Shown here in pieces: positions 7,278 through 13,629 of a DNA stretch of 21,806 nt. Origin of the DNA: CAYHCE01 sp964355015 (lineage in GTDB: Bacteria; Cyanobacteriota; Cyanobacteriia; PCC-6307; Cyanobiaceae); contig CAYHCE010000044.1 in assembly GCA_964355015.1 (NCBI GenBank), positions 1 through 21,806 on the forward strand, in the 5' to 3' direction. Within the stretch, counting starts at the first letter, position 1. Every line of letters starts with the position of its first letter. The notes beneath the pieces are model-generated. The model searched no databases. It had not been told where the DNA came from and worked only from the letters and a program-made list of their open reading frames with translations. The position numbers and the translations under genes are program-made.

Positions 7278-8936
7278 GTGCCGCTCCACAACCGCCGGGC
7301 CGGCGGACTGCTGGCCCTGGTACTGACGATCAGTCTCCTGATCGGCTCGGCAGGCCCGGGGCTGGGGGTGCCGCCGCCGCCGCCACCGCCGCCGACGACG
7401 ACGACGACGACGACGACTTCCGCCTGGATCAGCCTCGATGGTCGCCCCGTGGCGGAGATCAGAGTTGCCATCGGCGCCCAGAAGCCCGCGGCCATGGCCC
7501 GACGCGTCTCGGCCGAGCTCACCGCCGTGGCGGAGAACCCGACCCTCTCCCCCGAGCGGCTGGTGGTGCGGGAGGATCCGCCCTACTCGATGCTGGGATT
7601 CCTCGAGGCCGATGGCGCCTTCACGCCCAAGCTGGCGGTCGATGACCGGGCCGGCCGCGCCTTCGGGATGTCCCGGCAGGCCCTGGCGGAGCGCTACCGC
7701 GACCAAATCGGCGCGGCCCTCAGGGCCTACCGCCGCGACCACAGCCTGGGTGCCTGGCTGAAGGGCACGGCCCTGGCGCTGCTGGTGCTCGGCATCTACA
7801 TCCTCTGGCTGCGCTGGCAGCTGGCCCTGAACCGGTGGCTGAGCGCCTGGATCCGGCAGCGATCGCCCCTGCTGCTCTCGCGGCTGCGGATCGGCGGCAG
7901 CCAGCTGCTCGACGAAAGCCAGGTGGCGGCACTGCTCCAGCTGCTGCGCAGGCTCCTGCACTGGGCCCTGTTGCTGCTGGTGAGCTACCTGCTCATTCCC
8001 CTGCTGCTGGGGTTCTTCCCGCCCACCCAGGCCATCGCGGCAGGGCTCAGGGCCCAGATCCTGGCGGTGCTCACCGCCCTGGCCTCAGGACTCGTGGGCG
8101 TCATCCCCAATCTGCTCACGATCGGGCTGATCCTGACGATCACCGTGCTGGTGATGCGCGGCAGCCATGCCTGGTTCCAGGCCCTCGAGCGGGGCCGGCT
8201 CCGGATCCCCGGCTTCTACCGCGAATGGGCACTGCCCACCGACCGGATCGTCACGCTGCTGATCCTGCTGGCCGGCCTGGTGATCGCCTATCCCTACCTG
8301 CCGGGATCCGGCAGCCAGGCCTTCCAGGGGGTGGGTCTGTTCGTGGGATTGCTGGCGGCCCTCGGCTCCAGTGCCGTGGCCACGAACATCATCAGTGGCC
8401 TGATGCTGATCTACACCCGTGCCTTCCGCGAAGGCGACCGGGTCGAGATCAACGGGGTGATCGGCGTGGTGCAGGACCAGGCCCTGCTCGTCACCCGGAT
8501 CCAGACGCCCCGCAACGAACTGGTGAGCATTCCCAACGCCACCGTGATCGGCGCCTCGATCGTGAACTTCAGCTTCTCCCGGCGGGAGATCCAGCAGCCG
8601 GTCGCCCTCGCCACCACGATCACCATCGGCTACGACGTGCCCTGGCGGCAGGTGCATGAGCTGATGCTGGGGGCCACGCGGAGCGTGGCGGGGCTGATGC
8701 ACGAACCCGAGCCCTATGTCCTGCAGACATCGTTGAACGATTTCCACATCAGCTACGAACTCAATGCCTATGTGCGTGACGTGGACCGCTATCGCACCAC
8801 CCTGTCGGACCTGCTGGCCGCGATTCAGGACCAGTTCGCCGCCGCCGGGGTGGAGATCCTCTCCCCCGGTTACCACGCGATCCGCAACGGCAACCGCAGC
8901 ACGGTGCCGCAGGTCGCCGGCGGTGGTCCGAGCTGA
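7278..8936 (+). CDS. MscS-type mechanosensitive ion channel with N-terminal domain
   Basis: A 552-residue inner-membrane protein. A signal-like hydrophobic segment (residues about 9-29) is followed by a Pro8-Thr8 tract (residues 32-47) and a periplasmic region of about 110 residues. Membrane helices lie near 165, 225, 270, 330 and 350. The MscS pore and beta domain follows: GSSAVATNIISGLMLIYTRA, then FREGDRVEINGVIGVVQDQ and LVSIPNATVIGASIVNFS, then an alpha-beta C-terminal domain. Such channels release solutes upon hypo-osmotic shock. The start is a GTG at 7278 with GAGGG seven bases upstream. It is single and divergent from the dioxygenase gene. Length is about twice that of minimal MscS, as in other larger family members. 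Confidence 0.88.
   Translation: MPLHNRRAGGLLALVLTISLLIGSAGPGLGVPPPPPPPPTTTTTTTTSAWISLDGRPVAEIRVAIGAQKPAAMARRVSAELTAVAENPTLSPERLVVREDPPYSMLGFLEADGAFTPKLAVDDRAGRAFGMSRQALAERYRDQIGAALRAYRRDHSLGAWLKGTALALLVLGIYILWLRWQLALNRWLSAWIRQRSPLLLSRLRIGGSQLLDESQVAALLQLLRRLLHWALLLLVSYLLIPLLLGFFPPTQAIAAGLRAQILAVLTALASGLVGVIPNLLTIGLILTITVLVMRGSHAWFQALERGRLRIPGFYREWALPTDRIVTLLILLAGLVIAYPYLPGSGSQAFQGVGLFVGLLAALGSSAVATNIISGLMLIYTRAFREGDRVEINGVIGVVQDQALLVTRIQTPRNELVSIPNATVIGASIVNFSFSRREIQQPVALATTITIGYDVPWRQVHELMLGATRSVAGLMHEPEPYVLQTSLNDFHISYELNAYVRDVDRYRTTLSDLLAAIQDQFAAAGVEILSPGYHAIRNGNRSTVPQVAGGGPS
7371..7418 (+). repeat. In-frame trinucleotide repeat (CCG then ACG) in the channel gene
   Basis: Eight proline codons (seven CCG, one CCA) are followed directly by eight threonine codons (seven ACG, one ACT). 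It is a 48-base microsatellite that codes for Pro8-Thr8 just after the signal-like segment. Slippage by whole units would change tract length without breaking the frame. Confidence 0.9.
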
Positions 8937-8956
8937 TCGGCCGTACGGCTGCGGCC

Positions 8957-9517
8957 TCAGGGCGCCTTCGCCTTCGGTCTGGCCGGGGGGGCGGCGGCCG
9001 GCTTGGCGGGTTTGGTGGGTGCTGAGGCCGGGGTAGCCGCCGCCGGGGTCGCTCTGGCGTTGGCGCAGAGGCTGGCCACCATCAGGTCTTCACCGCCGTT
9101 GCTGGGCGACTCCTCGATCGAGAGCGGCAGGCGCCAGGCCTCCCAGTCGCCGTCCCCGATCCGCCGGCTGACCCGCAGCGTTGGGCAGTGCACGCCGATA
9201 CTCCCCGTTATGGCAGGAGTGCCGCACTCGAAGCTGGTGGTGCGCACCCCCTTGTCGGTGACGCGCCAGCTGGTCCAGCCGTAGCGGCAGACCCCGAAGC
9301 TGCGCCACTGGGGCATCTTCAGCTGGCGGATCTTGTCCAGCAGCTCCTTCTCACTGGCGTTGCGGGCAGCATCGGGCTGAACGCTTCCCGGCGGCTGGAC
9401 CGGCAGCGCCGGCTGCGGTGCCTCGGGCTTGGCCTGCCCTGGAGCCACGACGGCCAGCACCACCGCGATTCCGAGCCCGAGGCGCGTTCGTTTTCCCAGG
9501 GCTGTCGGTCTTCCCAT
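8957..9517 (-). CDS. Secreted hypothetical protein with Ala/Pro/Lys-rich tail
   Basis: A 186-residue protein read from the ATG at 9517, which gives a typical signal peptide (Lys/Arg start, hydrophobic core LGIAVVLAVVA, cleavage near GQA). The mature domain (about residues 50-150) has four cysteines, in GVCRYGW, SFECGT, VHCPTL and ASLCANA, and several Trp, which suggests a disulphide-bonded periplasmic fold. The last 35 residues are a low-complexity Ala/Pro/Lys tail, likely disordered. I do not recognise the family. Its stop is only 20 bases from the stop of the convergent channel gene. An in-frame ATG at 9556 is possible but weakens the signal peptide. Confidence 0.65.
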   Translation of the reverse strand: MGRPTALGKRTRLGLGIAVVLAVVAPGQAKPEAPQPALPVQPPGSVQPDAARNASEKELLDKIRQLKMPQWRSFGVCRYGWTSWRVTDKGVRTTSFECGTPAITGSIGVHCPTLRVSRRIGDGDWEAWRLPLSIEESPSNGGEDLMVASLCANARATPAAATPASAPTKPAKPAAAPPARPKAKAP

Positions 9518-9583
9518 GGCTTTGCGATTCCGATCACGTTGTCCAGCCTGCTGCACAGCTCGCAGCAGGCCATCCGGCGGGAA

Positions 9584-9817
9584 CTACTTCGCCTGCTTGT
9601 TCTGGAGGTGTTCGCGCCGCAGCAGCGTGAACAGATAATCCGGCGCCTTGTAGAGACTCGGCAGGCAATTGTGCAGGGTCTCGAGGCGACTCCAGCAAAC
9701 GGTTCTCTGGATCTCCTTGGAGCTTCGCTCCTCGAGGATCAGCATTTTCATCGCTTTGCAATAGAGGTGGTAGTTCGCCTCCAGCTCGCCGACGGTAAGT
9801 GATGTGGCCTCAGTCAT
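9584..9817 (-). CDS. Small hypothetical protein
   Basis: A 77-residue soluble protein, mostly helical, with the core LEANYHLYCKAMKMLILEER and a second helix with LETLHNCLPSLY. I do not recognise a function; the style fits the short helical proteins of picocyanobacteria. The ATG at 9817 is preferred over a TTG at 9829 because GAGGCAG lies at a suitable distance upstream of it. Immediately upstream on the same strand sit two exact 12-base direct repeats, which may bear on its control. Confidence 0.6.
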   Translation of the reverse strand: MTEATSLTVGELEANYHLYCKAMKMLILEERSSKEIQRTVCWSRLETLHNCLPSLYKAPDYLFTLLRREHLQNKQAK

Positions 9818-9826
9818 GATCTGCCT

Positions 9827-9854
9827 CAACCGTGTTCAGGAGCAACCGTGTTCA
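9827..9854 (-). promoter_or_regulatory. Two 12-base direct repeats upstream of a small gene
   Basis: Read on the minus strand, TGAACACGGTTG occurs at 9854-9843 and again at 9838-9827, separated by CTCC. The second copy ends nine bases before the ATG of the 77-residue gene. Exact repetition with a 16-base period this close to a start codon suggests a protein-binding or leader element, though a simple duplication is also possible. Confidence 0.4.
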
Positions 9855-9889
9855 ATGAGGTGGGATGAGATTGACCGGATCTCCTTACG

Positions 9890-10108
9890 TCAGTCGTCAT
9901 AGACGCGGCATTCAGGCGCCGATGGATTCAACTCACAGTAGACCTCGAGTGGCGACGGATCCTTCACCTCGTCCGGATGCAGGGTGCGGTACTCCTCGAG
10001 GCCGCTGAGCTCTTCCTCCAGGTGGCGTGCCTTGCCCTCATTTCCCGTGGCTCGCGCTTCCTCCAGTTCGGCTCGGTCGCGGGCGATATGGGAATCGATA
10101 TCGGACAT
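9890..10108 (-). CDS. CP12-like protein of the C-terminal-only type
   Basis: A 72-residue protein. The last 15 residues (CELNPSAPECRVYDD) are the CP12 C-terminal motif: two cysteines separated by eight residues and ending in Arg-Val-Tyr-Asp-Asp. In canonical CP12 this end inserts into the active site of GAPDH and, with an N-terminal cysteine pair that contacts phosphoribulokinase, switches the Calvin cycle off in the dark. Here the N-terminal half is a charged helix (RAELEEARAT, HLEEELSGLEEY) with no cysteine, so only the GAPDH-type half is kept. The ATG at 10108 is convincing. The gene is minus strand, upstream of the 77-residue gene (72 bases apart) and divergent from an unknown protein. 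Confidence 0.78.
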   Translation of the reverse strand: MSDIDSHIARDRAELEEARATGNEGKARHLEEELSGLEEYRTLHPDEVKDPSPLEVYCELNPSAPECRVYDD

Positions 10109-10180
10109 ACGGAAAAAAACGAAAGGGTGGGGGGTCGCAGACCCGAGACCGCTGGCTTTGAGAAGCTATGCAGAAAGCAA

Positions 10181-10207
10181 CGTAAGCGCGAGCCCTTCCA
10201 GCTTACG
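10181..10207. repeat. Inverted repeat in the divergent intergenic region
   Basis: Seven-base arms CGTAAGC and GCTTACG flank a 13-base spacer, between the CP12-like gene and the divergent unknown gene. A smaller hairpin (GGGTC/GACCC) lies at 10132-10144. Either could be an operator or a leader hairpin, or chance. The rest of the 182-base gap holds a T-rich stretch just upstream of the CP12-like start on its own strand. Confidence 0.3.
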
Positions 10208-10290
10208 CAAGCTTTCTTCGTCTTTCTGGTGACGGAACGTGGAGTGGCCTGGAGGGGATGGATCAAGGTGGGAGTCGCTCCCGTCCCAGC

Positions 10291-10680
10291 ATGGCCGCAG
10301 CCCCCTACCTGATCTGTCTGGCCCTGCTCGAGCAGAACGGACGCCGCGCCCTTCCCCTGACAGGCAGATCCCTGCCACCCGCTTCGGCAGAGGCCAGCGA
10401 CCCGGGCGAAGCGGGGCGCACCCTCGCGCTCGAACTTCTGCTCCGCCTCTGGCAGCGAAGCGATGAGGGTGCGATCCGCCGGGCCGCCGGTCCGACCAGC
10501 CTGTTGCTGGTGGAACTTCCCCTCGACGTGATGAGCGAGCAACTGCCGCTGCTCAAGGCCGAATGGCTCCGCGGCGGCAGCACGGCCGCCTTCGAGCAGC
10601 GGCTCCAGGCGCTGGCCGGACGCGGCTGGTGCCTGTCGTTCGCAAAATACGAACCATTGACCTTCACCCCCTGGCCCTGA
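10291..10680 (+). CDS. Hypothetical protein
   Basis: A 129-residue soluble protein starting at the ATG at 10291 (an in-frame ATG at 10258 would add an Arg/Ser-rich stretch). It is Leu/Ala/Arg-rich with a helical middle (LALELLLRLWQRSDEGAIR) and an aromatic ending (CLSFAKYEPLTFTPW). I do not recognise a family. It ends 37 bases before the preferred start of the dehydratase gene, on the same strand, so the two are probably cotranscribed. Confidence 0.5.
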   Translation: MAAAPYLICLALLEQNGRRALPLTGRSLPPASAEASDPGEAGRTLALELLLRLWQRSDEGAIRRAAGPTSLLLVELPLDVMSEQLPLLKAEWLRGGSTAAFEQRLQALAGRGWCLSFAKYEPLTFTPWP

Positions 10681-10717
10681 TGCGGTGGCCACACTGAACA
10701 CAGACGGTGACCGACCG

Positions 10718-11080
10718 ATGGGACTGAGCCAGGAGAGTTGTGTGCCCTGCCGGGAAGGGGCCCCCACCCTGAACGCCGAGGAGCTGGCGGCGCTGTTGAG
10801 CGAGCTCAGCGGCTGGGAGGTGATCGAGGCTCACCACCTGCGCAAGGGCTTGCGCTTTCCCGATTTCCGCTCGGCCCTGGACTGGGTCGTGCGGGCCGGG
10901 GCGATCTGCGAGGCCGAAGGGCACCATGCCGAGTTCAGCCTGGGCTGGGGCCATGCCGAGGCCGTGATCTACACCCACAAGGTGGATGGCATCACCCGGG
11001 CCGATGCGGTGCTGGCCGCCAAGTTCGATGCCATGGACGCCAGCCCCACCACCCCTTACGGCGGCTACGCCCAGAGCTAG
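10718..11080 (+). CDS. phhB: 4a-hydroxytetrahydrobiopterin dehydratase (PCD/DCoH)
   Basis: A 120-residue protein of the pterin-4a-carbinolamine dehydratase family. The core is GWEVIEAHHLRKGLRF, then a helix with WVVRAGAICEAEGHHAEFSL (the His-His pair is the family active site), and THKVDGITRADAVLAAKFD. It removes water from 4a-hydroxytetrahydropterin so that the cofactor can be recycled. The start at 10718 gives MGLSQESCVPCREG, close to many family members that begin just before a Cys-x-x-Cys; a GTG at 10685 would add 11 residues. No aromatic amino acid hydroxylase is nearby. The stop is three bases from the stop of the convergent transglutaminase gene. Confidence 0.88.
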   Translation: MGLSQESCVPCREGAPTLNAEELAALLSELSGWEVIEAHHLRKGLRFPDFRSALDWVVRAGAICEAEGHHAEFSLGWGHAEAVIYTHKVDGITRADAVLAAKFDAMDASPTTPYGGYAQS

Positions 11081-11083
11081 GGC

Positions 11084-11962
11084 CTAGGCCTGCGGGCCTT
11101 CGCTCTCCCGATCGGGGTCGAAGGCGACCACCTCGATCAGGTAGCGAAGGCGGGAACCCACCCGCGTGCCGCGGTAGGTGCCCGACACGGGCGCCGCCAG
11201 CCGGTGGTCCGGCGCCGCAGCCAGGGCGACATGGCCATCGGCGACGGCCAGTCCGAGGCTCGGGTCGTAGGCACGCCAGCCGCCACCGGGCAGGTAGACC
11301 TCGGCCCAGGCGTGCAGTTCATGCTCGGTCACCTCCGGCGGATGGTGGATCGAGTAGCCGCTCACGAACCGTGCCGCCAGCCCCTGGCTGCGGCAGGCCG
11401 CCACGAACAGCATCGCCGTGTCGCGGCAGGCACCGCAGCGGCTCTCCAGCGTCTGCTCGGGCGTCAGCGGCTCGCCGTCGGGGCGGCCGACGTGGTGAAA
11501 CGTGTTGTGGATCTCGTCGGCCAGGCGCATCGGGAAGCCCGTGGCGGAATGCTCCACCTCCGTGGCCATTCCGTCCGCCCAGTCACGCACCGCCGGCGTG
11601 GCCACAGCGACCAGGCAGGGGGCCAGCGATGCCGCCTCCGCCTCCGGGTAGTGCACCGGCAGAAGCTGGGCGCCGGGGTGGGTGACGATCCAGTCGAACG
11701 GGTTATCGCGCAGGGTCTCCACCTCCGTCTCGAGGTCGATGACGAAGCTGGCCCGCTCCTGCAGGAACCAGAGCACGAGGGCGTTGTTGCCGTCGGGCTC
11801 CAGGACCCGGCAGCTTCCGGCCGGCTCGTCCGTGAGCCGCAGCGTGTGGCTGAGCAGGCGCTGGGTCGAATCCTGGCGCGGCGTCAGCCGCAGCGTCATC
11901 GGTTCGAGGAAAACCGGTCGGTCGTAGTTGAAGTGAAGGGAATGGCGGATCCGGATCAGCAT
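11084..11962 (-). CDS. Transglutaminase-like cysteine protease family protein
   Basis: A 292-residue cytoplasmic protein. The N-terminal part (MLIRIRHSLHFNYDRPV) is the beta-rich domain usual in bacterial transglutaminase-like proteins. The catalytic core follows with the nucleophile in SRCGACRDTAML (C179), then FVSGYSIHH, HAWAEVYLPGGGWRAYDPS (H217, D233) and a C-terminal beta part with GTRVGSRLRYLIEV. All three catalytic residues are present. The family cuts or exchanges amide bonds; the bacterial substrate is usually unknown. The ATG at 11962 fits family starts better than the one at 11974. It is convergent with the dehydratase gene (three-base gap). Confidence 0.85.
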   Translation of the reverse strand: MLIRIRHSLHFNYDRPVFLEPMTLRLTPRQDSTQRLLSHTLRLTDEPAGSCRVLEPDGNNALVLWFLQERASFVIDLETEVETLRDNPFDWIVTHPGAQLLPVHYPEAEAASLAPCLVAVATPAVRDWADGMATEVEHSATGFPMRLADEIHNTFHHVGRPDGEPLTPEQTLESRCGACRDTAMLFVAACRSQGLAARFVSGYSIHHPPEVTEHELHAWAEVYLPGGGWRAYDPSLGLAVADGHVALAAAPDHRLAAPVSGTYRGTRVGSRLRYLIEVVAFDPDRESEGPQA

Positions 11963-12002
11963 CGCCGCGGCCATGGATGGATCGGACTCTGCCGGAGCCG
12001 CG

Positions 12003-12158
12003 TCAGCGGCGGCCGAACAGCTCCTCCCAGCTGGGGGGTGACTGGTGCTGGGGCCGGGGGCTCCTGGCGCCGGGGCGCTGCGGCCTGCGGCCTGCGCCGG
12101 ATCCGGGGCCCTTGGCGGGAGCGGGAGGCTGCGGCGTGAACGTGATGGTGCTGGTCAT
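12003..12158 (-). CDS. Very small Pro/Arg-rich protein ending in WEELFGRR
   Basis: A 51-residue frame from the ATG at 12158. It is Pro/Gly/Arg-rich and probably disordered, with a defined end, PPSWEELFGRR. A Ser-Trp-Glu-x-Leu-Phe-Gly-Arg ending is a type of short motif expected for docking to a partner. The function is unknown. High GC makes long spurious frames common, so the case rests on the separate ATG, the coherent end motif and the lack of any other gene here. It sits 40 bases upstream of the transglutaminase gene on the same strand. Confidence 0.4.
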   Translation of the reverse strand: MTSTITFTPQPPAPAKGPGSGAGRRPQRPGARSPRPQHQSPPSWEELFGRR

Positions 12159-12199
12159 GGGGTTTCCGACAGGGGGAATTATGGATCGCGCACCGGGCA

Positions 12200-12237
12200 G
12201 ACACCCTTTCCCCGACGGGGAATCACACGGGGGTGTC
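12200..12237. repeat. Nested inverted repeat between two divergent genes
   Basis: An outer stem (GACACCC at 12200-12206 with GGGTGTC at 12231-12237) encloses an inner stem (TTCCCC/GGGGAA, 12208-12213 and 12217-12222) with a three-base loop. It lies in the 257-base gap between the small minus-strand gene and the nuclease gene. It could be part of a leader RNA or an operator. The rest of the gap shows no other feature. Confidence 0.45.
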
Positions 12238-12415
12238 GGTTGTGGACCTCGATGCCTGCCCCAGGAAGCGAAGGGGCGGGCGCGGTGCTGGGTCCGACGG
12301 TGTGCGAGCGGAACGGCTCGCCGGCTTCTGTCGGACGTTTCAAACGTAGCCCATCCCGCCACGGCTGCGGCACATTGACCCCATCCGCCTCTGCCACCCG
12401 GCTCTGCGCCCTCCC

Positions 12416-13624
12416 ATGCTCCGCTTCCTTCACACCGCCGACTGGCAGATCGGCAAGCCCTATCTCAGGGTGCCGGATCCGCAGAAGCGGTTCCGCCTGC
12501 AGGAGGAGCGGATCCGGGCGATCGGCCGCATCCGCGAGGCGGCCCGGCAGCGGCAGGCCCGCTTCGTGCTGGTGGCCGGCGACCTGTTCGACTCCCCCAC
12601 CGTGCCCCCCCCGGTGGTGCTGGAGGTGCTGGAGGCGATCGGCACCATCGGCGTGCCGGTGCTGGTGATCCCCGGCAACCACGATCACGGTGCCCCCGGC
12701 AGCATCTGGCATCGCGACGACTTCGACCGCGAGCGGGAGCGGCGGGCCCCCAATCTGCGGCTGCTGCTGAAGCGGGAAACCCTGGAACTCGACGACCTGG
12801 TGGTTCTGCCCTGCCCGCTGCTGCGCCAGGCGGACAGCACCGATCCCACCGCCTGGATCGGCGGCCTCGACCTGGCTGCCCTGCCAGCCGACAGACCCCG
12901 GATCGTGCTGGCCCATGGCAGCGTGCAGGGCTTCGGCGCCCGCGACTATGACGCCGACGAGGAGGCCCGGGCCGGCGCCAACAACCGGCTCGACCTTTCA
13001 CGGCTGCCGGAGGCGGACATCGACTACATCGCCCTGGGGGACTGGCACAACCTCCGGCAGGTGTCCGAGCGGGCCTGGTATCCGGGCACGCCGGAACCCG
13101 ACCGCTTCGATCAGGGGGAGAGCAACCAGCGGGGCCAGGTGCTCCAGGTGGATGTGCGCCGTGGGGGGCTCCCCCGGGTGGAGGTGATCCCCACCGGCCG
13201 GCTCGGCTGGCACAGCCTCCGCTTCCGCTTCAGCGCCGACGCCGACCTCGACCGCCTGGAGGCCCAGCTTCGGACGCTGATCGGAGACCGGGTGTCCACC
13301 GACCTGCTGCGCCTCGAGGTGAGCGGCAGCCTCAGCCTGGCCGCTCACCGGCGCTACGAGCGGCTGATCGAGGATCTGCGCCACCAACTGCTGCGTCTGC
13401 GGCTCAGGGACAGCTGCGAGCAGGCACCCCGGGCGGAGGAACTGGAGGCGCTGATGTCCCGTCCCCTCGATCCGCTGATCGCCCGGGTGGCCGCCGCACT
13501 GCAGCAGCGCCTCGAGGAGGAGGAGAAGCAGGCGTCCCTGGAGGCGACGGGCGCGGACAGTGAGACGACCCGCCTCACCCGGGTCGCACTCTGCGAACTG
13601 TTCCAGCTCGTCACCAGCCACTGA
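12416..13624 (+). CDS. SbcD/YhaO-like DNA repair metallophosphoesterase
   Basis: A 402-residue calcineurin-type nuclease, the partner of the ATPase encoded next. Motifs: HTADWQIG (residues 6-13; D9, with Gln11 where the canonical D-x-H has His), AGDLFDS (D56), GNHDHG (N88, H89), LAHGSVQGFG (H167) and ALGDWHN (D209, H211; canonical is G-H-x-H). Residues about 250-402 form a capping and ATPase-binding part with a Glu-rich helix (LEEEEKQAS). Length is like YhaO. SbcCD/YhaON complexes process DNA ends and hairpins with manganese. The stop is five bases before the ATPase start, so the two form an operon. The metal-ligand changes are notable and may define a subfamily. Confidence 0.85.
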   Translation: MLRFLHTADWQIGKPYLRVPDPQKRFRLQEERIRAIGRIREAARQRQARFVLVAGDLFDSPTVPPPVVLEVLEAIGTIGVPVLVIPGNHDHGAPGSIWHRDDFDRERERRAPNLRLLLKRETLELDDLVVLPCPLLRQADSTDPTAWIGGLDLAALPADRPRIVLAHGSVQGFGARDYDADEEARAGANNRLDLSRLPEADIDYIALGDWHNLRQVSERAWYPGTPEPDRFDQGESNQRGQVLQVDVRRGGLPRVEVIPTGRLGWHSLRFRFSADADLDRLEAQLRTLIGDRVSTDLLRLEVSGSLSLAAHRRYERLIEDLRHQLLRLRLRDSCEQAPRAEELEALMSRPLDPLIARVAAALQQRLEEEEKQASLEATGADSETTRLTRVALCELFQLVTSH

Positions 13625-13629
13625 CCGGC

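Noticed and set aside
6112..7326. Plus-strand frame of 404 residues opposite the dioxygenase gene
   Set aside because: It is antisense to a protein with complete catalytic motifs and has no recognisable sequence of its own.
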